A stretch of DNA of 64,000 nucleotides from Streptoalloteichus tenebrarius (GTDB lineage: Bacteria > Actinomycetota > Actinomycetes > Mycobacteriales > Pseudonocardiaceae), in the NCBI RefSeq assembly GCF_024171885.1, contig NZ_JAMTCP010000025.1, positions 34,420-98,419 on the forward strand. Direction: 5' to 3'. Within the stretch, counting starts at the first letter, position 1, and each line of letters starts with the position of its first letter. A program made the position numbers and the translations under genes. Below, one piece after another: positions 38,169-46,557 of the stretch. Below the pieces are notes generated by a model, which was given only the letters and a program-made list of their open reading frames with translations, was not told the DNA's origin and made no database searches.

Positions 38169-38712
38169 TTCCCGTCCCCTCGCCGGGTGGTTCTCCCGGC
38201 GTCGCTCGCGCCTGTCCGTCACCGCGTCGGACACCGGGCAGAACGAGGGAACGACGAATTCCGGCTCGCGCCGGAGACGTCATCGAATTCCTTTTCTGGT
38301 TCTGGCCGCCATCATCGCCGGAACGCGTCACGCGCATTCCGGTCGTGGCTGTTCCCGGCCGGCCCCGCGATCCCCGACCAACGGCGTTCGCCGTGGTCGG
38401 CGCGGGACCGGCCGAACGGTGTCCTCGTGGAGCACGGACGGTAGAGGACGTTCGTCCGTCACGGAACCGACGAAGGTTGTAGGCCGGATGGCGTAATCCG
38501 GACGGAGTAACGGCGGAGCGGCGCTGGTCCGGTTCGCCCCTGGCCGACGAGGGGCCGGAGGACGGGTGGGACCGTCTTCCGGCCCAGCTCAGGGGCGTCG
38601 CGCGTCCTCGCCCGTTTCTTTCCGACCGTCACGGAAGGAAGGGAGTTTCGCGCGGCCCGGGGTCATGCGGAACGAATTCCCATACGGCGGGGGAATAATG
38701 ATCTCCGCCGCG
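38169..38712. other. 544-base intergenic region with dyads, no gene seen
   Basis: It lies upstream of the binding-protein gene and downstream of the CoA-ligase gene, both on the minus strand. An imperfect 25-base dyad with CCGGAA/TTCCGG arms at 38318-38342 is about 150 bases upstream of the binding-protein start. CGTCACGGAA occurs twice (near 38457 and 38627). I saw no thi-box, B12 or SAM riboswitch consensus and no convincing ORF. Confidence 0.5.
38553..38584. terminator. Hairpin downstream of the CoA-ligase gene
   Basis: A 13-bp stem with one G-T pair (38553-38565 with 38572-38584), about 130 bases past the ligase stop on the minus strand. Confidence 0.55.
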
Positions 38713-40287
38713 CTATCCGGCGGTCCTGGCCCGTTCTCGTTCCCGGAGTTCGCGCCGCAGGATCTTCCCGGCCGCGGACTTGGGAATGCTGTCGACGAAC
38801 TCCACCGCGCGCACCTTCTTGTGCGGTGCCACGCGCTCGGCGACGAACGCCAGCACGGCTCCGGCGTCGAGGTCCGCCGCGTCCCGCGAGCGCACCACGA
38901 ACGCCTTGGGCACCTCCTCGCCGTCGACGGCGGTCCCGATCACCGCGGCGTCGGCGATCCCCGGATGGGACAGCAGCACGGCCTCCAACTCGGCCGGGGG
39001 CACCTGGTACCCCTTGTACTTGATCAGCTCCTTGAGCCGGTCGACCACGAAGAAGTTGCCCCGGTCGTCGACGCGGCCCACGTCCCCGGTGTGCAGCCAG
39101 CCGTCCCGGTCCACCAGGGCGTCGGTCTCCTCCGGCCGGCCGAGGTAGCCCCTCATCACCTGCGGGCCCCTGATCCACAGCTCGCCGACGCCGTCGGTGT
39201 CCTCGCCGGTCGCGGGGTCGACGACCCGGCACTCGGTGTTGGCCACCAGCTTGCCGACCGTGCCCGGCGGCGTCGCCTCGTCGTGGTCAGGGACCACGTG
39301 GGAACACGGCGACAGCTCCGTCATGCCGTAGCCCTGGACGACCGGACAGCCCACCCGGCGCGCCGCGGCCTCCGCCAGCTCCTGGTCCAGCGGCGCGGCC
39401 GCGCTGAGGACGGTCCGCAACGACGACAGGTCATAGCGGTCCACCAGGGGGTTCTTGGCCAGCGCCAGCACGATCGGCGGCGCGACCGAGGCCCTGGTGA
39501 CCCGGTGCTCCTGGATCACCGCGAGGAACCGCTCCAGGTCGAAGCGGGGCAGCACGACCACGGTGGCCCCGAGGTGGAGCGGGTGATTCAGCAGGGTGGT
39601 GAGGCCGTACATGTGGAAGAACGGCAGCACGGCGACCGTCGTCTCGCCGGGGCCGAGCCGCACCGCGGAATGGGTCTGCACCAGGTTGGCCACGATGTTG
39701 CGGTGGGTCAGCATGACGCCCTTGGCGCGCCCGGTGGTGCCCGAGGAGTAGGGCAGCACCACGACGTCGCTGGCCGGGTCGATCGGCACGCGGGGCTCCG
39801 GGGCCGTCGACGCCATCAGCTCCAGGATCGAGCGACGCCCCTCCGCCCTGTCACAGACGAGGACCTCGTCGACGCCCGCCGCGTCCGCCGCCGGCGCCGC
39901 CCTGTCGAGGAAGGGGGAGACCGTGACCAGCACACGGGCGCCGCAGTCCCGGAGCTGCGCGGTGATTTCGTCCACTGTGTACAGAGAGTTCACCGTGGTC
40001 ACGGTGGCGCCGCACATCGACGCGGCGTAGAGGACGATCGGGAAGGCGACGGTGTTGGGGCTGAACAGGGCGAGCACGTCGCCCTTGCGCAGCCCCCACT
40101 CGGCGAGTCCGGCGGCGAGCCGGCGCACCGCCGTGTCGAGTTGCGCGTAGGTGACCCGGAGCCCGTCCGGCCCGGCGCCGTCGACGAGGGCGAGCGCGTC
40201 GCCCCGGTCGGCGGCGCCGGCGAGCACCAGCTCGTGTAACGGGAGGTCGGGGATCTCGACGTCGGGGAACGGACTGCGGTGGGGCAT
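38713..40287 (-). CDS. Acyl-CoA synthetase, 4-coumarate-CoA-ligase-like
   Basis: A 524-residue adenylate-forming enzyme. Motifs are the P-loop-like PYSSGTTGRAKGV, the A5 region QGYGMTELSP, the hinge DRLKELIKYKG, and the C-terminal catalytic lysine segment IPKSAAGKILRREL. It activates a carboxylic acid to its CoA thioester. Closeness to 4CL suggests aryl or medium-chain acids, but specificity is open. It lies 39 bases after the acyl-CoA dehydrogenase gene on the same strand, probably co-transcribed. Confidence 0.93.
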   Translation of the reverse strand: MPHRSPFPDVEIPDLPLHELVLAGAADRGDALALVDGAGPDGLRVTYAQLDTAVRRLAAGLAEWGLRKGDVLALFSPNTVAFPIVLYAASMCGATVTTVNSLYTVDEITAQLRDCGARVLVTVSPFLDRAAPAADAAGVDEVLVCDRAEGRRSILELMASTAPEPRVPIDPASDVVVLPYSSGTTGRAKGVMLTHRNIVANLVQTHSAVRLGPGETTVAVLPFFHMYGLTTLLNHPLHLGATVVVLPRFDLERFLAVIQEHRVTRASVAPPIVLALAKNPLVDRYDLSSLRTVLSAAAPLDQELAEAAARRVGCPVVQGYGMTELSPCSHVVPDHDEATPPGTVGKLVANTECRVVDPATGEDTDGVGELWIRGPQVMRGYLGRPEETDALVDRDGWLHTGDVGRVDDRGNFFVVDRLKELIKYKGYQVPPAELEAVLLSHPGIADAAVIGTAVDGEEVPKAFVVRSRDAADLDAGAVLAFVAERVAPHKKVRAVEFVDSIPKSAAGKILRRELRERERARTAG

Positions 40288-40326
40288 CGCGACCTCCCGT
40301 TGGCGGTGCTGTGTCGGGGCTGTCTC

Positions 40327-41481
40327 CTAGTACGAGCGGTCCAGGCCCAGCGTGTGCTGGGCGACGAAGTTCAGGATCATCTCCCGGCTGACCGGGGCGA
40401 TGCGCGCGGCGCGGACCGCGCCCCACAGCGTGCCAACGCCGTACTCGCTTGTCATCCCGTTGCCGCCATGTGCCTGAACGGCGGCGTCCACCGCGCCGAT
40501 CGCGGCTTCCGCCGCGGCGTACTTGGCGCTGTTGGCGTACTCCCCGGTCGCCGGGTCGTCCGCGTCGTAGGCCCACGCGGCCCTGCGCGTGGCCAGGCTG
40601 GCGAGGTCGACCTCGATGTGCGCCTTCGCGAGGGGGTGGGCCACCGCCTGGTGCGCGCCGATCGGCCGGCCCCAGACCGACCTGCTCCCGGCGTAGGCCG
40701 CTCCCTTGCTCACGGCGTAACGCCCGATGCCGCAGGCGTAGGCCGCGACGGTGATGCGCTCCGGGTTCAGCCCGGCGAACAACGCGGCCAGCCCCGCGTC
40801 CTCCCCGCCCACCAGGGACTCCTCGGGCAGGCGCGCGTCGTCGAAGAACATGGTGAACTGGCGTTCCGGCGAGGTGAACTCCATCGGGATCGGTTGGTAC
40901 TCCACCCCGGGGGCGTCGTTGGGCACGAGGAACATGGCCGGGCGCAGCTTTCCCGTCCGGGAGTCGGCCAACCTGCTGACCACGAGTGTCGTGTCGGTCT
41001 CGTCCACCCCGGAGATGAACACCTTGCGGCCGGTGAGCCGCCAGCCGTCGCCGTCCCGCCGCGCGGTGGTGGTGATGCGGTGGGAGTTCGACCCGGCGTC
41101 CGGCTCGGTGATGGCGAAGGACATTCTGACCGAGCCGTCGGCGAATCCGGGCAGCCAGGTCCCGCGCTGTTCGGGCGTGCCGGACCGGGCGATCACCGTG
41201 GCGGCGATGGCCGGGGAGACCACGAGCAGCAGCAGGGGGCACCCGCCGGCCGCCAGTTCCTCGCACACGATGCTCAGCTCGGTGATGCCACCGCCGCCCC
41301 CGCCGTACTCCTCGGGCACGGCGACCCCGAGGTAGCCGAGCCGGCCGGCCTCCGCCCACAGCTCGGTGGTCTTCTCCCCGCTCCTGGCCTTCTCCACCCA
41401 GTACTCGTGGCCGTACTTCGCCGCGAGCGCGGCGACCGCCGACCGCAGCGCGCGGTGCTCGTCGCTTTCCTGGAAGTCCAT
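40327..41481 (-). CDS. Acyl-CoA dehydrogenase
   Basis: A 384-residue flavoenzyme oxidising acyl-CoA to enoyl-CoA. FAD/substrate motifs are FAITEPDAGSNSHRI and the C-terminal QAHGGNGMTSEYGVGTLWGAVRAARI. ATG 41481 (MDFQESDEHRALRSA) is chosen because GGGAGG lies about five bases upstream; upstream in-frame ATGs lack this. It is followed by the CoA ligase, forming a two-gene unit next to the carboxylase operon. Confidence 0.93.
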   Translation of the reverse strand: MDFQESDEHRALRSAVAALAAKYGHEYWVEKARSGEKTTELWAEAGRLGYLGVAVPEEYGGGGGGITELSIVCEELAAGGCPLLLLVVSPAIAATVIARSGTPEQRGTWLPGFADGSVRMSFAITEPDAGSNSHRITTTARRDGDGWRLTGRKVFISGVDETDTTLVVSRLADSRTGKLRPAMFLVPNDAPGVEYQPIPMEFTSPERQFTMFFDDARLPEESLVGGEDAGLAALFAGLNPERITVAAYACGIGRYAVSKGAAYAGSRSVWGRPIGAHQAVAHPLAKAHIEVDLASLATRRAAWAYDADDPATGEYANSAKYAAAEAAIGAVDAAVQAHGGNGMTSEYGVGTLWGAVRAARIAPVSREMILNFVAQHTLGLDRSY

Positions 41482-41826
41482 CCCGCCTCCCACCACTCCC
41501 GTCATCGCGCGGGCACCCGGTCGGTTCCGCGGCCGGTCGACCCCGCCTCTCCGTTGTTCCGAGCGACGTCCGACTTCCGTGTGCGGTGGAGGATTTCCTC
41601 CGTACACAGAGGACGGTCGTCTTCGTGCGCCTTCCCGCGTGGCCCGCCGTGACCATGTCTCGTCCGGTGCTCTCGCCCGCGCGAGGTGAGAGAAGATCGA
41701 GCGCTTGTCGTCGACGTCGTCCGACTCGGGCGCACCCCGCCCTTCGCAAGGGACCCCGGCCTTCGGAAGGGACCCCGCCCTTCGGAAGGGACCCCGCCGG
41801 CGACCGCGACCCTGGGCACGGCCGAC
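41482..41826. other. 345-base gap between two minus-strand operons
   Basis: It contains the upstream region of the acyl-CoA dehydrogenase gene, including an imperfect dyad around GGAGGA/TCCTCC near 41588-41600, and the 19-bp repeats at 41734-41798. No gene is seen. Confidence 0.5.
41734..41798. repeat. 19-bp hairpin-forming tandem repeats
   Basis: Three full copies plus 8 bases of ACCCCGCCCTTCGGAAGGG. Each copy contains CCTTCGGAAGG or a variant that can fold on itself. It begins about 30 bases past the biotin-carboxylase stop on the minus strand and may act as a terminator cluster. Confidence 0.8.
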
Positions 41827-43806
41827 TCAGTGCACGACGGCGAGGACCGCCCCCGCCTCCACCTGGTCGCCGGCCGCGACCTTGAGCGCCCTGAGCACCC
41901 CGTCGGCCGGGGCGCGCACGGCGTGCCGCATCTTCATCGCCTCCAGCACGACCAGGTCCTGCCCGGCCCGCACCTCGTCGCCCTCGGCCGCCTCGACCGC
42001 GACCACCGTGCCGGGCATCGGCGCGAGCAGGGAGCCCTCCTCGACGGCCTCGCCCGGCTCGGTGAACCGGGGGACCTGCCGCAGCGCGACCGGTCCGAGC
42101 GCCGAGTCCACGTACACCTCGTCCCCGTACGCGCCGACGTCGAACGCGACCCGCACGCCGTCGACGTCGAGCACGACCCGCTCCGCGTCGTACCCGACCA
42201 GGGCGACCTCGGGGAACCCCTCCGCCGTCACCCCGTCCCTGGTCAGCCGGTACGCGATCTCGATCTCCTCGCCCGCCGCGAGGAACCGCTTGCGCTCCGG
42301 TTGGGAGGAGAGGTTGCGCCAGCCAGGGGGAACACCCCGCTGGACGGGGGAACGCCGCCTGGCGTCCGCCGCGTCGGCCAGGGCCGCGGCGAGCGCGGAC
42401 ACCTCACGCGCGCGCCGGTCGGCGAGGGGAGCGGTGAGGTCGTGCGTCGCGAGGAACGCGGTGTCGGTGTCGCCCGCGAGGAACGCGGGGTGCCGGAGGG
42501 CGCGGACCAGGAGGTCCCGGTTGGTGGTTGGCCCGTGGACGCGCGCGGAGGCCAACGCCGAGGCCAACCGCCGCGCGGCCTCCGTCCGGGTGGGTGCCCA
42601 CGCGATCACCTTGGCGAGCATCGGGTCGTAGTGCGTGCCGATGACGGAGCTGCCCGCGACCCCGGAGTCCAGACGCAGCCCGTGGTCCCGTTCCCCGGTG
42701 CGGAACTCCACCACTTGTCCGTCCATAGTGGACGAACCAGTGCCGGGTCCGCCCGAGGCGAGGGCGAAGCGGTGCAGGACACCCGTTGACGGGCGCCATC
42801 CGTCGGCGGGGTCCTCGGCGTAGAGCCGAACCTCGATGGCGTGGCCGCGAGCGGGCGGGGGCCCTTCCGGGAGCCGCGCGCCCTCCGCGATGGCGAGCTG
42901 CCACCGCACGAGGTCCGACCCGGTCACGCACTCGGTGATCGGGTGCTCCACCTGCAACCGCGTGTTGGTCTCCAGGAAGAAGAACCGCCCGTCCGGCGCG
43001 AGCAGGAACTCGACCGTTCCCGCGCCGACGTAGCCGATCGCCGTGACCGCGGCGGTGGCCGCCGCGCGCAACGCCTCCCTCAGCTCCTCGTCCACCGCCG
43101 GAGAGGGCGTCTCCTCCAGCACCTTCTGGTGACGCCGCTGGAGGGAGCACTCCCGTTCCGGGAACGCCCACACCGCGCCGTGCCGGTCCGCGAGCACCTG
43201 CACCTCGATGTGCCGGCCCCGCTCCAGGTAGGGCTCGCAGAAGACGGTGCCGTCGCCGAAGGCGCTCGCCGCCTCGGCCTCGGCGTCGGCCACGGCCGTC
43301 GGGAGCGCGGACAGCGAGCGCACCACCCGCATCCCCCTGCCTCCGCCCCCGGCCGAGGCCTTGACCAGCACCGGGAGGTCCGCCTCCGTGACCTCGGCCG
43401 GGTCCAGCTCCGGCAGCACGGGCACGCCCGCCTCGGCCATCATCGCCTTCGCCGCCACCTTCGACCCCATCGCGGCGATGGCCTCCGGCGGTGGACCGAC
43501 CCAGGTCAGCCCCGCGTCGAGCACGGCGCGCGCGAAGTCCGCGTTCTCGGACAGGAAGCCGTAGCCGGGGTGCACCGCGTCCGCGCCCGCGGTCCTGGCC
43601 GCGGCCACCAGCAGGTCGGCGCGCAGGTAGGTCTCGGAGGGCGCGGCCCCCGGCAGGCGCACCGCCAGGTCGGCCTCGCCGACGTGCGGCGCGTCCGCGT
43701 CGGCGTCGGAGAAGACCGCCACGGGGGAGACGCCGAGGTCGCGGCAGGTGCGGATGACCCGGCGGGCGATCTCGCCCCGGTTCGCCACGAGCAGACGAGT
43801 GATCAC
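41827..43806 (-). CDS. Acyl-CoA carboxylase alpha chain (biotin carboxylase plus biotin carrier)
   Basis: A 659-residue protein with an ATP-grasp biotin carboxylase domain (LLVANRGEIARRVIRT, KASAGGGGRGMRVV, FFLETNTRLQVEHPITE), a middle region, and a C-terminal biotinyl domain with EAMKM (Lys about 625). It forms a holoenzyme with the carboxyltransferase encoded just upstream. GTG 43806 is chosen: GAGGGG lies 7 bases before it and VITRLLVANRGE is the family start. The 10-base gap to the carboxyltransferase gene indicates one operon. In Liu/Atu-type systems the substrate is 3-methylcrotonyl-CoA or geranyl-CoA. Confidence 0.94.
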   Translation of the reverse strand: MITRLLVANRGEIARRVIRTCRDLGVSPVAVFSDADADAPHVGEADLAVRLPGAAPSETYLRADLLVAAARTAGADAVHPGYGFLSENADFARAVLDAGLTWVGPPPEAIAAMGSKVAAKAMMAEAGVPVLPELDPAEVTEADLPVLVKASAGGGGRGMRVVRSLSALPTAVADAEAEAASAFGDGTVFCEPYLERGRHIEVQVLADRHGAVWAFPERECSLQRRHQKVLEETPSPAVDEELREALRAAATAAVTAIGYVGAGTVEFLLAPDGRFFFLETNTRLQVEHPITECVTGSDLVRWQLAIAEGARLPEGPPPARGHAIEVRLYAEDPADGWRPSTGVLHRFALASGGPGTGSSTMDGQVVEFRTGERDHGLRLDSGVAGSSVIGTHYDPMLAKVIAWAPTRTEAARRLASALASARVHGPTTNRDLLVRALRHPAFLAGDTDTAFLATHDLTAPLADRRAREVSALAAALADAADARRRSPVQRGVPPGWRNLSSQPERKRFLAAGEEIEIAYRLTRDGVTAEGFPEVALVGYDAERVVLDVDGVRVAFDVGAYGDEVYVDSALGPVALRQVPRFTEPGEAVEEGSLLAPMPGTVVAVEAAEGDEVRAGQDLVVLEAMKMRHAVRAPADGVLRALKVAAGDQVEAGAVLAVVH

Positions 43807-43816
43807 CGATGTCCCC

Positions 43817-45415
43817 TCACATCCGGAACACGCCGAACCGCTCCGCGCCGCGGACCGGTCCACTGTGGATCGCCGAGAGACAGATGCCGAGCACCGCGCG
43901 GGTGTCGCGCGGGTCGATGACCCCGTCGTCGTAGAGCCGGCCGGACAGGAACGGGGCCAGCGACTGCTGCTCGACCTGCTGTTCCACCATCGCGCGCAGG
44001 TTGGCGTCGGCCTCCTCGTCGTAGGGCTGCCCCTTCGCGGCGGCGGCCTGGCGCGCGACGATCGAGAGCACCCCGGCGAGCTGGGCGGGCCCCATCACCG
44101 CCGACTTCGCGTTGGGCCAGGTGAACAGGAAACGGGGGTCGTAGGCCCTGCCGCACATCCCGTAGTTGCCGGCCCCGTAGGACGCGCCCATCACGACGGT
44201 CAGGTGCGGCACGGCGCTGTTGGACACCGCGTTGATCATCATCGCGCCGTGCTTGATGATCCCCGCCTGCTCGTACTCCCTGCCGACCATGTACCCGGTG
44301 GTGTTCTGGAGGAACAGCAGCGGGACCTCGGCCGAGTTGGCGAGCTGGATGAACTGCGCCGCCTTCTGCGCCTCCTCGCTGAACAACACGCCGCGCGCGT
44401 TGGCGAGGACGCCCAGCGGGTACCCGTGCAGCGACGCCCACCCGGTGACCAGGCTCGTGCCGTAGCGCGGCTTGAACTCGTCGAAGTCCGATCCGTCGAC
44501 GATCCGGGCGATGACCTCGCGGGGGTCGAACGGGGTCCTGAGGTCGCTGGGCACGATGCCCAGCAGGTCCTCCGGGTCGTGCGCCGGCTCGACCGGAGGG
44601 AGGGACGGCCCCGGCCCGTGCTTGCGCCAGTTCAGCCGGGCCACGATCCGCCGGCCCAGCCGCAGGGCGTCCAGCTCGTCCTCGGCGAGGTGGTCGGCGA
44701 GACCGGAGACGCGGGCGTGCATCTCCGCCCCGCCCAGCTCCTCGTCGTCGGCCTCCTCGCCCGTGGCCATCCGCACCAGCGGCGGCCCGCCGAGGAACAC
44801 CTTGGCCCGTTCCCTGACCATGACGACGTGGTCGGACATGCCCGGCACGTACGCCCCTCCGGCCGTGGAGTTGCCGAAGACCAGGGTCACGGTCGGGATG
44901 CGGGCGGCGGAGAACCGGGTGAGGTCCCGGAACAGCCGGCCGCCCGGCACGAAGATCTCGCTCTGGCTCGCCAGGTCCGCGCCGCCCGACTCCACCAGGT
45001 TCACCACGGGCAGGCGGTTGGCCAGCGCGATGTCGGTGGCGCGGAAGGTCTTGCGCAACGTCCACGGGTTGCTGGCCCCGCCCCGCACGGTCGGGTCGTT
45101 GGCGACGATCAGGCACTCGACGCCCGAGATGACCCCGATCCCCGTCACGACGCTCGCGCCCACCGTGTGGTCGGTGCCCCACGCCGCGAGCGGGGACAGC
45201 TCCAGGAACGCGGAGTCCTGGTCGACCAGCAGCTCGATGCGCTCCCTCGGCAGCAGCTTGCCCCTGCCGTGGTGGCGGTCGACGTACTTGGGGCCGCCGC
45301 CGGCCAACGCCTTGGCGTGCTCCTCGGCGAGTTCGGCCAACCGGGCCAGCATCGCCTCGCGGTTGGCCAGGAACTCCGGCGACCGCCTGTCCACAGTGGA
45401 TCGGAGAGTGGTCAT
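43817..45415 (-). CDS. Acyl-CoA carboxylase beta chain (carboxyltransferase)
   Basis: A 532-residue carboxyltransferase with N- and C-terminal crotonase-like halves (GGGPKYVDRHHGRGKLLPRE, NTTGYMVGREYEQAGIIKHGAKM-like region, GASYGAGNYGMCGRAYDPRF). The C-half signature GAGNYGMCGRAY is close to methylcrotonyl/geranyl-CoA carboxylases rather than propionyl-CoA ones. ATG 45415 overlaps the preceding gene's stop by 4 bases (ATGA). Confidence 0.93.
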   Translation of the reverse strand: MTTLRSTVDRRSPEFLANREAMLARLAELAEEHAKALAGGGPKYVDRHHGRGKLLPRERIELLVDQDSAFLELSPLAAWGTDHTVGASVVTGIGVISGVECLIVANDPTVRGGASNPWTLRKTFRATDIALANRLPVVNLVESGGADLASQSEIFVPGGRLFRDLTRFSAARIPTVTLVFGNSTAGGAYVPGMSDHVVMVRERAKVFLGGPPLVRMATGEEADDEELGGAEMHARVSGLADHLAEDELDALRLGRRIVARLNWRKHGPGPSLPPVEPAHDPEDLLGIVPSDLRTPFDPREVIARIVDGSDFDEFKPRYGTSLVTGWASLHGYPLGVLANARGVLFSEEAQKAAQFIQLANSAEVPLLFLQNTTGYMVGREYEQAGIIKHGAMMINAVSNSAVPHLTVVMGASYGAGNYGMCGRAYDPRFLFTWPNAKSAVMGPAQLAGVLSIVARQAAAAKGQPYDEEADANLRAMVEQQVEQQSLAPFLSGRLYDDGVIDPRDTRAVLGICLSAIHSGPVRGAERFGVFRM

Positions 45416-46557
45416 GCGGTGTACCCCATCTGCCGGGCGGCCAGCTCGGCCAGCACCTCGCTGGCGCCGCCGCCGATGCCGAGGATGCGCGCGTCCCGGT
45501 AGTGCCGCTCCACCTCGGCCTCGCGCATGTAGCCGAACCCGCCGTGGAGCTGCACGGCCGCGTCGACGACGAACTGGCAGGCCTCCACGGCCGCGTTCTT
45601 CGCCATGCACACCTCCGCCACCACCTCCTCGCCCGCCGCCACCCTGGCGGCGACGGCCCACACGTAGGTCCCGGCCAACTCGACGCGTTGCCGCATCTCG
45701 ACCAGCCGGTGCCGCACGAGCTGACGGGAGACCAGGGGGCGGCCGAAGGTCGTCCGCGCCCTGACCCACTCCAGCGCGAGGTCGAGACAGCGACGCGCGG
45801 TGGCGTGCGCCTGCGCGGCCAGGCTCAGCCGTTCGACCTGGAACTGCCGCATGAGCAGGGCGAAACCCTGGTCCTGCTCGCCGACCAGGTTGCTCGCGGG
45901 GACCACGGCGTCCACGAAGGACAGTTCCGCCGTGTCGGAGCAGTGCCACCCCATCTTGTCCAGCCGCCGGGTCACCGTGAAGCCGGGCGTGCCCCGCTCG
46001 ACCACGAGCAGGCTCACCCCGCCGTAACCCGGTCCCCCGGTGCGCACGGCGGTGGTCACGAAGTCCGCGCGGGCGCCCGAGGTGATGTAGGTCTTGGCCC
46101 CGTTGACGACGAACGCGTCGCCGTGGCGCACGGCGGTGGTGCGCAGGGCGGCCACGTCCGACCCGCCGTCGGGCTCGGTCACGGCCAGCGCGCCGATCAG
46201 CTCGCCGGCCAGCGTCGGCCGGACGAACCGCTCGACCAGCTCGGGCGAGCCCCGGTCGACGATGTGTGGCAGCGCGATGCCGTGGGTGAACAACGCCGCC
46301 ACCAGGCCGGACGACCCGCCGGCGAGGATCACCTCCTCGGTGACGGCCAGGGAGTCCAGCAGGCTCCCCCCGGCCCCGCCGACCTCCTCGGGGAAGCCGA
46401 CGCCGAGCAGCCCGACCTCCGCCGCGCGTCGGTGCGGGTCGCGGGGAACCTCCCCGGCGCGTTCCCACTCGGCCAGGTGGGGCACGACCTCGCGCAGGAC
46501 GAACCGGCGCACGGTCTCCCGCAGCGCGCGGCGCTCGGGCGCATCCCGTTCGATCAC
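45412..46557 (-). CDS. Acyl-CoA dehydrogenase (isovaleryl/citronellyl-CoA dehydrogenase-like)
   Basis: A 381-residue acyl-CoA dehydrogenase with GALAVTEPDGGSDVAALRT, DKMGWHCSDTAEL and the C-terminal QLHGGFGYMREAEVERHYRDARI. GTG 46557 lies six bases after GGAGGTG and overlaps the AtuA-family stop. Its place between AtuA and the carboxylase suggests it makes the alpha,beta-unsaturated CoA ester that the carboxylase uses. Confidence 0.93.
   Translation of the reverse strand: MIERDAPERRALRETVRRFVLREVVPHLAEWERAGEVPRDPHRRAAEVGLLGVGFPEEVGGAGGSLLDSLAVTEEVILAGGSSGLVAALFTHGIALPHIVDRGSPELVERFVRPTLAGELIGALAVTEPDGGSDVAALRTTAVRHGDAFVVNGAKTYITSGARADFVTTAVRTGGPGYGGVSLLVVERGTPGFTVTRRLDKMGWHCSDTAELSFVDAVVPASNLVGEQDQGFALLMRQFQVERLSLAAQAHATARRCLDLALEWVRARTTFGRPLVSRQLVRHRLVEMRQRVELAGTYVWAVAARVAAGEEVVAEVCMAKNAAVEACQFVVDAAVQLHGGFGYMREAEVERHYRDARILGIGGGASEVLAELAARQMGYTA

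Noticed and set aside
38169..38712. Thiamine (TPP) riboswitch upstream of the NMT1/THI5-like gene
   Set aside because: I could not find the conserved CUGAGA and ACCUGAUCUGG-like segments in the leader; only simple dyads are present.
41734..41798. Short tandem repeats as a CRISPR array
   Set aside because: Units are 16-19 bp, directly abutting without spacers, and no cas genes are present. The same applies to 36658-36737 and 20055-20102.
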